A stretch of 64,000 nucleotides of DNA from Exserohilum rostratum. Lineage: Eukaryota; Ascomycota; Dothideomycetes; Pleosporales; Pleosporaceae. The position numbers were made by a program, and so were the translations under genes. This document shows positions 24,084-33,957 of this stretch, piece after piece. The stretch lies in the NCBI GenBank assembly GCA_026367775.1, contig CP111159.1, forward strand, positions 1,550,001 through 1,614,000, in the 5' to 3' direction. Numbering within the stretch: position 1 is the first letter of the stretch; every line of letters starts with the position of its first letter. The notes below the pieces were generated by a model. That model did no database searches. It saw nothing but the letters and a program-made list of their open reading frames with translations, and had not been told where the DNA came from.

Positions 24084-25142
24084 TTAATACACACCCGGAA
24101 ATACACCCACCCTCCCTCCATCCGTAATCTGCACCGTACCATTCATATACGCACCGCCCTTCCCCACAAGAAACAACGCCAACCCAGCGATATCATTCAG
24201 TCCACCCATTCGTCCCTGAGGAACCTGATTCGTGCCAAACACAGGATTAACACCAGCCGACATATCGCTTGGATAAGGGCCGGGACAGATAATATTACTC
24301 CTGATACCCCATTCAGCCAAAAAGGTACTCATCATTTTGCCCAGGTGCGCAGCAGCGGATTTACTAGCGTTGTAGGAGAGGCCAGCAGAGACCCAGCGCA
24401 TGTACGAGGCGGTGGATGCAACGGTAATAATGTGAGCCATTCTGTCGTCGTCACTATCAATACCGTTTTCTGATAGCTTCGACGTGTCGCGTTGACGGGC
24501 ATTCCCTGCTCCAGTTACTTTTCCTGGGGCCCATCCGCGGCGCGTGTTTGCTGCTTCGAGGAGAGGCAGGAAAGTCGCGGAGACGCCGATCACGGATTGC
24601 GTGTTGATTGCCATGACGCTGCCCCAGTCGTCCCAGCCAGATACCATTTTGTCGGCTAGTTCTTGGATCGACTCGGCCTTGTACATGTCTTGTCCGTTTT
24701 TGGGGCCAATGACGCCGGCATTGTTGATGAGGATGTCTACGTAACCAATGTCGTTTTTGATGTAGTCGGCAGCTGCTTTTACAGATTCGAGATCCGCCAC
24801 GTCGCAAACTATGTCTTTGAGGACGGAGGCGCTATGGGGTTTGTACGCAACGTCGGATTGGAGTTTGTTGATTGCATTGCTAAGTACCTCTTGTCGGCGA
24901 CCGAGGATATAGATCTTCTCAGCTCCGTTCTGGTAGAGCGCAGAGGCAATGGCTAGCCCAAGACCTGCGATGGTGAGCTTTTGGTACAAAGTACATTACT
25001 GACGCATGTCAAAATGCATGATCGCGGGGTATGGCGGGGTACTAAGGTTGTATAACATACCACTGCCGCCGCCGGTAATGACTACCACCAGCCCTTTGGC
25101 TGAGAAGAGATTGTTTGGTTGTATTGGCACTGTGACGTCCAT
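24084..25142 (-). CDS. short-chain dehydrogenase/reductase
   Basis: Exons 25142-25061 and 24964-24084 join in frame to 320 residues. The start MDVTVPIQPNNLFSAKGLVV leads into the Rossmann cofactor motif VITGGGSGLGLAIA, which is split by the intron (GTATG donor, CGCAG acceptor). Other SDR hallmarks follow: ILINNAGVIGPK (NNAG motif), a catalytic Ser in VASTASYMRW, and the YNASK active-site Tyr/Lys. The motif IICPGPYPSDM follows. The family reduces or oxidises carbonyl/hydroxyl groups with NAD(P)H. An acidic residue is not visible right after the second strand (ILGRRQEV), which hints at NADPH rather than NADH. The substrate cannot be read from sequence. It lies downstream of and co-directional with THO3. 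Confidence 0.88.
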
Positions 25143-25401
25143 GATGACCGACTTGGCGCGATGTAATCAGGCAACAAGTATGAATCTTTGCTCAAAAAAC
25201 AGCAGCTTTTGTAGGAGCAAGTCATTCTCGGGCTTTGCTATGCCGAAAATGGGCAACACGATTATGTCACGAACGGAATATGGCCGCAGGTTGGACAAAA
25301 GATATGACGCCACGCGTATGACTCTAACAATTGGGTATCATTTCCGCTTTTAACACTGATAAGAATTTCTCTCCTCATTCCACCTTTTGATCCACTCCAG
25401 C

Positions 25402-26529
25402 TCAACTAACGCCTCCCACAATCTTCAATCCCAAGTTGTCGGCTGAGTATGCTAATATATATCGACATGGGTGCCACGCGACATGGGCTGCTGGAGTTGG
25501 AACGTCGATTGTGTGCACAATCTCGCCCGTCTCGACGTGTGCAATTCGAATCTTCTTCTCCTCCTTGTCGTCTGAGCCAGCTGTGATGTAGCTGCCGTCA
25601 AAGGAGAAGTCGACGGTCTTAACGAGGCCTCCAGCCAACTCCAAGGTTCGCACGCAAATCCATTCCTGTGTGTCCCAGAGCGAAACTAAGGCATCTCCTC
25701 CACCAGCCGCTAGATACTCACCGCTGGGTGATATCGATACGGCGTAACATGCAGAAGTGTGGGCGTTCAGGGTAAGGGCATTCTCAAATGATGGGTAGCG
25801 CAGGAGTCTGACGCTGCCATCGCCGGCTGTCGAGTAGAGGTGGTTGCCAGACCAGTCAAAAACACACTGGTTGGTCTGGAGGGGTTGGCGATGTTCTGAG
25901 ATGACGCTGAGGGCTGCTCGGTCGACATTGACGAGGAGATTGTCCTACAAACAGTCAATACAAGGTAAGAATCAAACAGCTAGCCAACCGACCTTTCTTC
26001 CTACGACGATTTCGTTGCCGTCTGGCGTCCATGCCAAGGTAAAAGGCTGCTCGCCCACCTTGACCTCACCGACACTGGCCTTGGAGCGGATATCCCAGAA
26101 TCTGACCATGCCATCGGAACCGCAGCTTGCCAGTTCATTTTCGTTGATAGGGTGGAAGGAAACGCGTTCGAGGTTGGTCAGAGGGGGCACGTTGGGCGTG
26201 CGGAGCTCGGTCGAGTTCTTAACATTGGTCTTCTCGGGGTTCCATATGCGCAGCGTCTTGTCTGCAGCTCCCGTCGCGATAAACGTCCCCGACGCGTTCC
26301 ACGAGATGGAGCGGATGTAGTGCGACGACGAGACAGCGGCCGGGCGCAGGCTGTCCTGATAGACGGATGTCTTCAGTTTCTTGAACGTCGCCTCAAAGTC
26401 TTCCTTTTTGAGCGGACGCGCGCGGGCTGGGGGCGGCATCTTGGCGTATCGCTGTTGGTTCAGGTTGCAGATGGCGGAGGTGAGTTGAGCTCCGATCTCA
26501 CGCGTGGGCCGTGCTTCTCCGCCCGCCAT
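25402..26529 (-). CDS. tex1: THO complex subunit THO3/TEX1, WD40 protein
   Basis: Exons 26529-25993 and 25944-25402 join to 359 residues from the first ATG. A second in-frame ATG (MPPPARARPLKKEDFEATF, about 26439) matches where conserved sequence begins and may be the true start. WD40 repeats run through the protein: YIRSISWNASGTFIATGAAD, VSFHPINENELASCGSDG, FTLAWTPDGNEIVVGRKDN, CVFDWSGNHLYSTAGDGSV, AVSISPSGEYLAAGGGD and VDFSFDGSYITAGSDD. The order and spacing fit THOC3/Tex1, a part of the THO/TREX complex that packages nascent mRNA for nuclear export. Other WD40 proteins are possible, but the N-terminal helix and repeat set support this call. Confidence 0.82.
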
Positions 26530-26706
26530 CCGCCGTCTTCCTACCCTTCATGTTTCGTTTGCACACGACAAGAGCTCTCACAATAATTTGGATGACATTT
26601 TCCTCTAGATTCAGCAACTGATCACAGGGCATCAAGAGCTTTAGGCATATTCGTATTTGTCTTGTATTACATTATACATGGTACATTTCTATTACAGACG
26701 AGCCGT

Positions 26707-27042
26707 CTATTGCTTGCTCTGAGCACCCTCCTTCTGCATGCCCTCGCATCCGACCAGGTTACCCGCCTTCTCCTCGAGACTGCCCATGCCTTGCTGGTTG
26801 GGGTCACGGTTTGCTGATGCCGCCTTCATAGCGTCCACCGCCTGCTCCTTGTCCGAGGCGCCTGACGACTTCCAGGGCTCGCTGCCTGTTACGTTTCCGA
26901 TGGTCTCCTGCAAAGATTATTAGTATGCTGTTTTAACAAGAGTAGACTGAAAAGAGAAGTAGCAAGTACGTACCTCAGCGGCGCCCTTGACATACTGGGC
27001 GTGGCTGGAGACGAGACCGGGCTGGTTTGGTGCGGCAGACAT
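26707..27042 (-). CDS. CsbD-like small stress protein
   Basis: Exons 27042-26974 and 26907-26707 join in frame to 89 residues. The sequence begins MSAAPNQPGLVSSHAQYVKG and holds AAEETIGNVTGSEPWKSSG and SLEEKAGNLVGCEGMQKEG. These are two imperfect copies of the CsbD-type pattern KGxxxExxGxxxG. CsbD-like proteins are small, hydrophilic and stress-induced in bacteria and fungi; their molecular role is unknown. The intron has a GTACGT donor and TTTGCAG acceptor and is 66 nt. It is divergent from the old-yellow-enzyme gene, with 686 bp of shared upstream DNA that carries stress-type motifs. Confidence 0.8.
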
Positions 27043-27728
27043 GATGATGTTTGTGAAGTTGAAGAATATTCGAAAGAATTAAGTGTATATTTGGTGGTCA
27101 GAGTTGAAAGAGGTAGGTAATTGCTGCACCTGTTCCACCGGGGACGCTGGCGACTATAAGGAACAGCTAGTAGTTGACGTCATCGAGACTACATCACCAC
27201 TGCATGGCAAGCTACACGTTGTCACGTGCGGGCGCCGGCACTGGACCCTGACTTTGCTTATCTCAGCCAGCTCAGGAATAAGAAACGGTCCACATCGTCA
27301 TGGCGCCCCGATGTCACGCCGTCATGATCATGACGGCAGTTCCTGATCCTCTACCAGGCTAATCAGGCCCAGGTTTTTTTTCACTGGCCACACACACACC
27401 GTCGCTTGGGACTGGTGGCTGCGCTAACTAGCTTGACCATCACAACATCTAAAAGACCTACAGATAGATGGGCGCATTTCGTTGTTGGATAAGGAAGGTG
27501 CAAAACATGCCTCGGTAATCCACAACAGTTGGCACTAACCAATCACTATTGCCGTGCTTACATCCCGTGGTTATGTGTAAACTCTGCCGAACCCACTGTA
27601 CGAGTATAAATTTATGCGAAGAAAGCACAATTGACACCCTGTCCGGAATCTCATTCGCGCGTGATCTGTAGGTGCATCTGTCAACTCGGCTTCTACCACT
27701 TCTACAGGCACCTTTCTTACCCCCAAAC
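27043..27728. promoter_or_regulatory. divergent promoter of CsbD-like and OYE-like genes
   Basis: 686 bp shared by two divergent genes. Seen directly: a perfect ATF/CREB octamer TGACGTCA at 27175-27182, an E box CACGTG at 27223-27228 and a perfect 20-bp palindrome at 27318-27337. In fungi CRE octamers are read by stress bZIPs of the Atf1/AtfA type and E boxes by bHLH factors. Their use here is inference. Confidence 0.45.
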
Positions 27729-29126
27729 ATGGCGCCTCAAGATATCAACCACGGTGTCCCTGAAGTCCCTTACTTCACCCCCAAGCACATTACGAGTCCA
27801 GGCTCAATTACACGCAATAGCAAGCAAAATGTGCCCATTCCCACTCTCTTCAAGCCTCTCACCATCCGTGGAACCACGCTGCGAAACCGTATCCTCGTAG
27901 CACCCATGTGCCAGTACAGCACCGCGAGTGAAGGCCCGTCTATTGGCGCGTTGACCGACTATCACATTGCCACTCTAGGCCACTATGCACTCAAAGGTAC
28001 CGCTCTGGTTATGGTCGAAGCCACTGGCGTCCAACCCAATGGGCGCATTACTCCAAACTGCCCTGGCCTCTGGTCTGACGCCCAGATTCCAGCACTACGC
28101 AGGGTCGCCGACTTCATCAAGAGCCAGGGCGCTCAATGTGGTATCCAGCTTGCGCATGCAGGAAGAAAAGCGAGTACTTGCGCCCCCTGGATAGCTGGCG
28201 AACAAAAGACACAAGGCGGAAAGCGCAAAGTCAGCGTCAAGGCGGACGTAGATGCTGGAGGTTGGCCTACCAATGTCGTTGGCCCAATGGGCGGACAGCA
28301 ATGGGCTTGGGACTGTAAGCCTGCAGATGACGAGAGCAGCGGCTTCTGGGCACCGCGGGCTCTCAACGAAGCCGAAATCGGAGACTTGATTCGCGACTGG
28401 GCGACTGCAGCCAAAAGAGCCGTCATGGCTGGCGTAGATATGATTGAGATTCACGGCGCACACGGATACCTCATCCATCAGTTCCTCTCGCCAGTTACCA
28501 ACCAGCGAACCGACAAGTACGGTGGATCCTTTGAAAACCGAACTCGCCTCCTTATCGATATCATCAAGGCGATTCGCGCAGTTATTCCCGACACCATGCC
28601 TCTTTACCTGCGCATCAGCTCGACCGACTGGCTCGAAGACACCGAGTTGGGTAAAAAGTACGGCAGCTGGGATGTAGAGAGTTCGATTCGCCTCGCCAAG
28701 CTACTACCAGGTCTTGGTGTCGACCTCCTGGATGTCAGCAGTGGAGGCAACCACCCCGAGCAACGTGTTCAAATGTATGATTCCAAGGACTACCAGACCA
28801 AGATTGCGGCCCAGATCCGAAGGGAGCTCAAAAAGGCTAATCTCAATATGTTTATTGGGGCTGTGGGCCTCATCACTGCAGCAGAACAGGCGAGAGATAT
28901 TGTTGAAGATGGAATCGTTCCCTCAAAGAGTACCGATGCGGATCTCGCAGAGGAGACTCGAGCTGCCGTTAGACTTACAGAGGGTAAGGAGCCGCTGGCT
29001 GATGTGGTGCTGGTTGCGAGGCAATTTATGAGGGAGCCAGAGTGGGTGTTGCGCGTTGCGTGGCAGCTGGGGCTTGATGTTGGGTGGCCAAACCAGTTTT
29101 TGCGGGTGAGGTTTCCCAAGTTGTGA
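27729..29126 (+). CDS. NADH:flavin oxidoreductase, old yellow enzyme (YqjM-like)
   Basis: A single exon of 465 residues from MAPQDINHGVPEVPYFTPK. The frame is open 19 codons further upstream but without an ATG. An FMN-binding TIM barrel is visible: LFKPLTIRGTTLRNRILVAP, MCQYS (the Cys typical of YqjM/class III enzymes), IQLAHAGRKAS, the long motif HGAHGYLIHQFLSPVTN then RTDKYGGSFENRTRL, and a late GAVGLITAAEQA phosphate-binding loop. The family reduces activated C=C bonds of enones with NADPH. The physiological substrate is unknown. It shares its promoter region with the CsbD-like gene, which suggests a stress or detoxification setting (inference). Confidence 0.9.
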   Translation: MAPQDINHGVPEVPYFTPKHITSPGSITRNSKQNVPIPTLFKPLTIRGTTLRNRILVAPMCQYSTASEGPSIGALTDYHIATLGHYALKGTALVMVEATGVQPNGRITPNCPGLWSDAQIPALRRVADFIKSQGAQCGIQLAHAGRKASTCAPWIAGEQKTQGGKRKVSVKADVDAGGWPTNVVGPMGGQQWAWDCKPADDESSGFWAPRALNEAEIGDLIRDWATAAKRAVMAGVDMIEIHGAHGYLIHQFLSPVTNQRTDKYGGSFENRTRLLIDIIKAIRAVIPDTMPLYLRISSTDWLEDTELGKKYGSWDVESSIRLAKLLPGLGVDLLDVSSGGNHPEQRVQMYDSKDYQTKIAAQIRRELKKANLNMFIGAVGLITAAEQARDIVEDGIVPSKSTDADLAEETRAAVRLTEGKEPLADVVLVARQFMREPEWVLRVAWQLGLDVGWPNQFLRVRFPKL

Positions 29127-29486
29127 GGTAAGCGTTGTTGTGTAATCTGAATGAACTTGTTACAATGGGAGGTTTTCAAGTATAGATCGACCAGTAGAGT
29201 TTGTCTATAGATTTGGGCTAGAAATAGACAGTCGAACCGTTGGTATAATCTTACTTTGGAGTATGAGTAATACCAGTGTATTTCCATGTCAGAATGTCAT
29301 TTATAGTGGAGCCTTTCTGTCTACTCGAGTTAAGACCACTTTGTCTGTTTCTCTGTGGACTGAACAAAACACCTATTCACCCCGAGAATTCCTAGAGCAC
29401 TCAAATATCACTTGTAATCAATATGTCAGACTTTAAAGAACTATATATCATAATCGTCCCTCGCGTGCGTTTTCCCCGCACAACTA
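29127..29486. other. convergent intergenic, OYE and TRM8
   Basis: 360 bp holding the two facing 3' ends. Nothing else seen. Confidence 0.5.
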
Positions 29487-30506
29487 TCAAGGCCACGGCG
29501 GATCCTCAACCCTCCTAAAGCACGCTACAAACTTCAATCCCTTATTCCTCTCAACCTTCTTCCCCTCTTCCGTCTCCACCCTCATCGCCCTAACACACTC
29601 ATCCATACCCGCTCCATCCTCGCCCTCACCCTCTTCAAACACCTTGTCCACCCTCTCAAAACTAGGATGCTTCTCAAAATGCTCCTTCATCCACTCGTGC
29701 AGATCCTGTACATCGGTAATCGTATGCACAATACCGCCCGGGCGGAGCACGTATGCATACTCCGAGTTTAGCGTGTACGACACGATGCGGGCCTTGTGCT
29801 TACGCTGCTTGAAGTGGGGATCAGGGAAGCAAAGGAAAATTTTGGAGAGTTGGCCCTTTTGAAAGAAATTCGGTAGGAACTTCATCGTGTTGGCGCGAAT
29901 GCATGCCGCGTTTTGGTAGCTGTTTGTAGCGGCATTTTGGATGCGTAGAGCGCGCACTTTTTCTTGCACGTATTCTGTGACTGACATGCGGATTTCCATG
30001 CCTGAGATGCAGGTTAGTGGCATGTCCTTGGTTTGAGCAGGATTCTCTGTCATGCAGAACAGGGTATGGCTGGCAAAATACAGTCACATACCTAGCATCA
30101 GCGTATCTGGAAACATAGGCGCAAGGGCAAAAAGCAAGCCGCCAAAGCCACAACCGATATCTGCTATTTCGACATTCTTGGTGATTTGATTCGTTTTCCG
30201 TTGCTCTTCCTCGCTCACATCATGTGACTCGCCCTCTGTCTCTTGCTTCTTGTGTTTGGCGTAGGCGGGATATAGGCTGGCCCAGTCCATATCCGCGGGG
30301 CTCTTGGGACTATCTTCTTGTCAGCTGAAACATGACAAGGAATAACAAATACCAGCATACTAGGACAGAGAGTGGTCCGAAAACGGGTTAGCATGAGCGC
30401 GTTGCCTGTAGAATTTCTTCTTTGGCAGAGCTGCATTTTGGTCGTCGTCGTGCAGCGACTTCTTGTATTCCTCGCGCCTCGTGCGCTTTGCGGGCGCGCC
30501 TGGCAT
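29487..30506 (-). CDS. trm8: tRNA (guanine-N7-)-methyltransferase catalytic subunit
   Basis: Exons 30506-30361, 30309-30092 and 30001-29487 join to 292 residues. The N-terminus MPGAPAKRTRREEYKKSLH is basic, with FYRQRAHANPFSDHSLSYP (split by intron 1) and DMDWASLYP following. The SAM-binding motif IADIGCGFGGLLFALAP, then LGMEIRMSVTEYV (split by intron 2), and the family signature LCFPDPHFKQRKHKARIV identify Trm8/METTL1. With Trm82 it makes m7G46 in the variable loop of many tRNAs. A Glu/Asp/Gly-rich insert (EEGEGEDGAGMDE) sits near the C-terminus. Both introns are GT-AG. Confidence 0.93.
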
Positions 30507-30902
30507 GGTGGCTTCAGCGTTTGTGCAAGCTGTGGGAACGACAAGACGGGAAGGTCAAAAAGAGAAATGCAGGTGCTGAGGTAATGGTAGGCAGATGGGT
30601 CACCTATCACGAAGCGAGGCCGCTGTGGAGCAGGCTTTTTTTCGCTAGCTCCAGGGTCGCTGGCCCACGACATGTGGAGGAGCACAGCCGTTGGCGCCAC
30701 CATGCACAGATTGTAAGACGAGTCAACCAAATGACGTAATACTGCCCGAATGTTTCAGGAAACATTACTACAGAAATATCTACGGCCGTGTCGCACGCTG
30801 CATACGGTCTGTGGGTAAATGATACGGTACAAGAAAGTCGAATCCCGAGTGCGCCCAAATGCTAAGTCCAACCCAAAATGCCAAATCGTGTAATCGTTAA
30901 TG
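30507..30902. promoter_or_regulatory. TRM8 upstream region with HSE-like inverted repeat
   Basis: 396 bp between the 3' end of GID4 and the start of TRM8 (both minus). At 30749-30766 the 8-nt arms AATGTTTC and GAAACATT face each other across 2 nt, giving the TTCnnGAA core of heat-shock elements. A CRE-like TGACGTAA lies at 30732-30739. Whether either is used is unknown. Confidence 0.3.
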
Positions 30903-32042
30903 TTATCGGAATTCAATGGCGCCCTGACACCCAAAGTCCTGAATGTGTTCTAGTTGGAGTTTCTGGAACCTGCAGCCTGGTTAGCCGTGTCTTGGCTAGC
31001 AAGCCAAATCTCACACTTACTTCTCGCTCTTCGCATGGAAGTAGATGCCTTCAATGCCACCAGTCACCTGGTTGAAGCAAATGTAATAAAAGCCCTCGAA
31101 GCTGGCGCCGCTTATGGTCCTGACTCGGTGGTCGGGCACGAGGAAGTACTCTTTCCAGCGCATAAAGAGGTGCTCCTTCTGCATCCAGTCCTTTGTTGCC
31201 AGTTCAGGGCGCGACAGGTTCTTGGACAGCGGCTTGTAGGCAGGGAAACGGGCCCAATGTTGGCGGTCAACCTTTTCGTTGGAGCCCCATTCGGGGTGTT
31301 GAGTAATGAATGTGTACTTGTTTCCGATGATCTCGCCCTCGAAGTAGGTGGTCAGACTTGGATGATCTTCGGTCAATCCTGCCAACGAGTTAGCCGTGGC
31401 GCACAAGACCAGCACAGTAGCAGATTGTGCATACCTTTGATGCGCAAGTATCCGCACATGAAGGACTCGCGCATGTCGACATGTTTTATCTCCACCTCAA
31501 CTTCGTATTTTTGGCGGTCAGAGGTCTGACTGCCCACAAAACGGCTGCCAGGGCGGAGAAGGGACGATGACGTATTCGGTAGGAACTGGGTTGCCATTAG
31601 CTCAGCCTGTAGTATAGCACACGACGGTATAACGCACCCTGTGCGCCGGAAAGGGCGATGATATGTGGTGGGCAAGAAGCGAAACGGGCGTGATGGTGGA
31701 CTGGGGCGACGCCTGGGCTGGGCGCTGCTCGTCGGTGCCGTCGTCGGTCGCGGTCATGGGCGTGGGAATGTCCCTGGTTGGGGCTTCGATGTCGGCGCTC
31801 GAGGGCTTGCTGTGGGTATCCGCTGGCGTTTGGGCATGGTCTGGCAGGTCTTGCGGAGGCGGTGTTGGCTGCTGCATGGGCGCATCGCGTGCAGGGCTGG
31901 CATTGCTGTCGTGGGCCGTTTGTCGCGCCCCATTCAATTCATGGGCAGTGTTGGCGCGCGATTCGTCGGGAGGGCAGGTTGCGCGGCCGGTGATGCTCTC
32001 GTGCTCCACTGGCGAGACCATGGCATCATCGGGTGTCGGCAT
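30903..32042 (-). CDS. gid4: GID4/VID24, substrate receptor of the GID ubiquitin ligase
   Basis: Exons 32042-31638, 31606-31435, 31378-31021 and 30969-30903 join in frame to 333 residues. The first ~120 residues are Pro/Ala/Thr-rich and disordered-looking. The conserved beta-barrel follows: SLLRPGSRFVGSQTSDRQKY, EVEIKHVDMRESFMCGYLRI, LTTYFEGEIIGNKYTFITQH, HWARFPAY, DHRVRTISGASFEGFYYICF and the C-terminal tail EKFQKLQLEHIQDFGCQGAI. In yeast Gid4 binds N-terminal proline degrons of gluconeogenic enzymes and hands them to the GID E3 when glucose returns. The last exon matters: without the intron at 31020-30970 the frame would stop at once after EK. Confidence 0.92.
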
Positions 32043-32697
32043 CGTCCGCTCGAGTGGGGCGGCGGTTTCTACAGGCAGGGGGCTTGTGAATCACACATGG
32101 GACGGAAAAAGGATGAAGGGGGGCCAGAATCTGCAAAATAGGGACTCCAGGGTTCAAAAAGGCGTGGCGAGAGGAGGCATGCCTGTTGGAAGGGTGACTG
32201 GCACTCGGCGAACGTGTCTAGGCGATGGAGTGGGTCTGAGGGCTGAACCTACGCGGGGAAAGGCGCTAGCCTCACGTGGCATGACATGGGGCCCAAACAA
32301 CACTGCAGTCTGACAGCCAGCTTCATCCACGTCAAAAGGGGCGCCCTGTCGAGCCAATTGGCGCAATGTTGAAACGTCCATCCATCTGCCATCGTGCATT
32401 GATACGGGATGCACCAGCCCTGGGTGTATCTGATAAAGATGCTACGGGGGCCCTACTAGTGTGTGTGTCTTGAGTACCCATGCATGCACGCCGCCGTCTG
32501 ACTCACAGCCATCCATGCTGCTACTGCTGCTGCTGCTGCTGCCTGTGAACAACTCTCCATTTCTCAAATAGACTCCATACGCCTTGCTTTTGCATCCCGT
32601 GTACATGAGATTGCGGCCTGCTGTGGCTGCGGCAACAGCTCCTCCTTCGTCTTGAAATCAGGCCACCCACGGGCCATAAACCGCCCTCGTCAAAAGC
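32043..32697. other. intergenic, GID4 upstream / Mago downstream
   Basis: 655 bp. It contains a (CTG)n microsatellite at 32524-32542. A long open frame on the plus strand (to about 32313) is the GC-rich antisense of the GID4 N-terminus and has no family features. Confidence 0.5.
32524..32542. repeat. (CTG)6 microsatellite
   Basis: Six CTG units in non-coding sequence between GID4 and Mago nashi. Confidence 0.85.
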
Positions 32698-33474
32698 TTA
32701 GATTGGCTTGATCTGAAGGGCCGTTAGCATAATGTCCGCAGCGCCTCCAAAGAGTGCGCTTACCTTGAAGTGGAGGGCTATCAGGGAAAAGACCAATGCC
32801 TTCAAATCTTGAACAAGGTAGTAGAAGACACGAAGACCCTCGGGATCTGACGACTCTGACACGTCCTGGAGCGAGCCAATCTTTGCCGTCTGGTACTTGT
32901 CAGTATCTCATAGTTAAATGTGACACAATGAACCTACCTCGAACGAGATGTGCTCGCTGCCCAACCGGATTTCCAGCTCTTGACGGCCGTCCTTGTTCTT
33001 CTGCGGCCACTTTGTGTCGTCTTCCCTGTACATCAAGTTAGCAAAAATTTTGTTCATCTAGTCAGTTATGACAGGAATCATACTTCAAGATTTCACTCTC
33101 TTTAACAATACGTTTAATTTCAGCCACCAAGGTGTCGCTGACACACACTGATGAGGTTAGTGGGTGCACTTGGAAGAGGTGACATCATTCCCGTACTCTC
33201 TTTTCGAATCAGCGAGTCGTTGCGGTAGTTGGAGTTGTTTGCATAGCGGGCAGACGCGCTGCGACCATCTCCCAGAACCCGAAAGTCAAACTCTGCATCA
33301 TGTCAGCACTGTAATCTTCAATTCACTGGACCCTGACAGCTACTGACCCAGAAACTCGTGTCCGAAGCGGCCTTGGTGACCAGAGCTACAAAAATGTTAG
33401 TGACAGGCACGTGCCAGAAGCGGAAGTAGGCTGCCCTACTAGTATCGCAGGTAGAATGGTTCGCTGGTGCTCAT
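32698..33474 (-). CDS. mago: Mago nashi, exon junction complex core
   Basis: Seven exons: 33474-33440, 33385-33348, 33292-33197, 33147-33084, 33025-32938, 32889-32764 and 32712-32698. They join in frame to 153 residues, close to the near-invariant length of Mago. The protein reads MSTSEPFYLRYYSGHQGRFG, HEFLEFDFRVLGDGRSASAR, YANNSNYRNDSLIRKEMCVS and ends DLKALVFSLIALHFKIKPI. The last exon is only 15 nt (IKPI and the stop). Mago pairs with Y14 to lock the exon junction complex on spliced mRNA. High intron density in an EJC gene is common in fungi. Because exons are 15-126 nt, no single ORF reveals this gene. Confidence 0.95.
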
Positions 33475-33957
33475 GGCTGCGGTTGCTCGAGCGCCGTTTG
33501 CACAGTCGGAGTGGGTCTTGCCTCGCGTGCTTTATCTGCTCACGCGTCGGTTGCGCCGTTGATGTTCTGGCGTTGTTGTTGTTGTGGTTGTGTCGCGGCG
33601 TTCACGATCTTCGGCGGAGCCGTCTAGTGAAGAGGTGGTCTGTGCTAGGGACCATTTCTCGAGCAGACACCTGGAGGTATGTGCATGAACCCCGACACTC
33701 GCAGCGCTGCACCGCCCAAGCAAAGAAGCCACCTCTCCGCAAAGGGCAATCCTGTCCTCTGATCCATTCCGCCAGGCTGCGGCTGCTCCCCTCCGCACCA
33801 CCCTCGCTACCACCGCAACTCGATCAAACCACGTAGCATCCCACTTGGCCTGGACACTCGGGAAAGTGAGGATTGACGGCCGCCGCGAGAGCCACGCCAT
33901 TGCAGCTCGAGACACCTGACTTCCGGGGCCCACGCATACACGACCGACGCCGCCATC
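33475..33957. promoter_or_regulatory. bidirectional promoter, Mago / SEC26
   Basis: 483 bp between the divergent start codons of Mago (minus) and beta-COP (plus). It must hold both core promoters and leaders. No clear TATA element was seen. Confidence 0.5.

Noticed and set aside
31663..32313. Plus-strand open frame of 216 codons opposite GID4.
   Set aside because: It covers the antisense of the Pro/Ala-rich GID4 N-terminus. The GID4 model is supported by conserved motifs and splicing.
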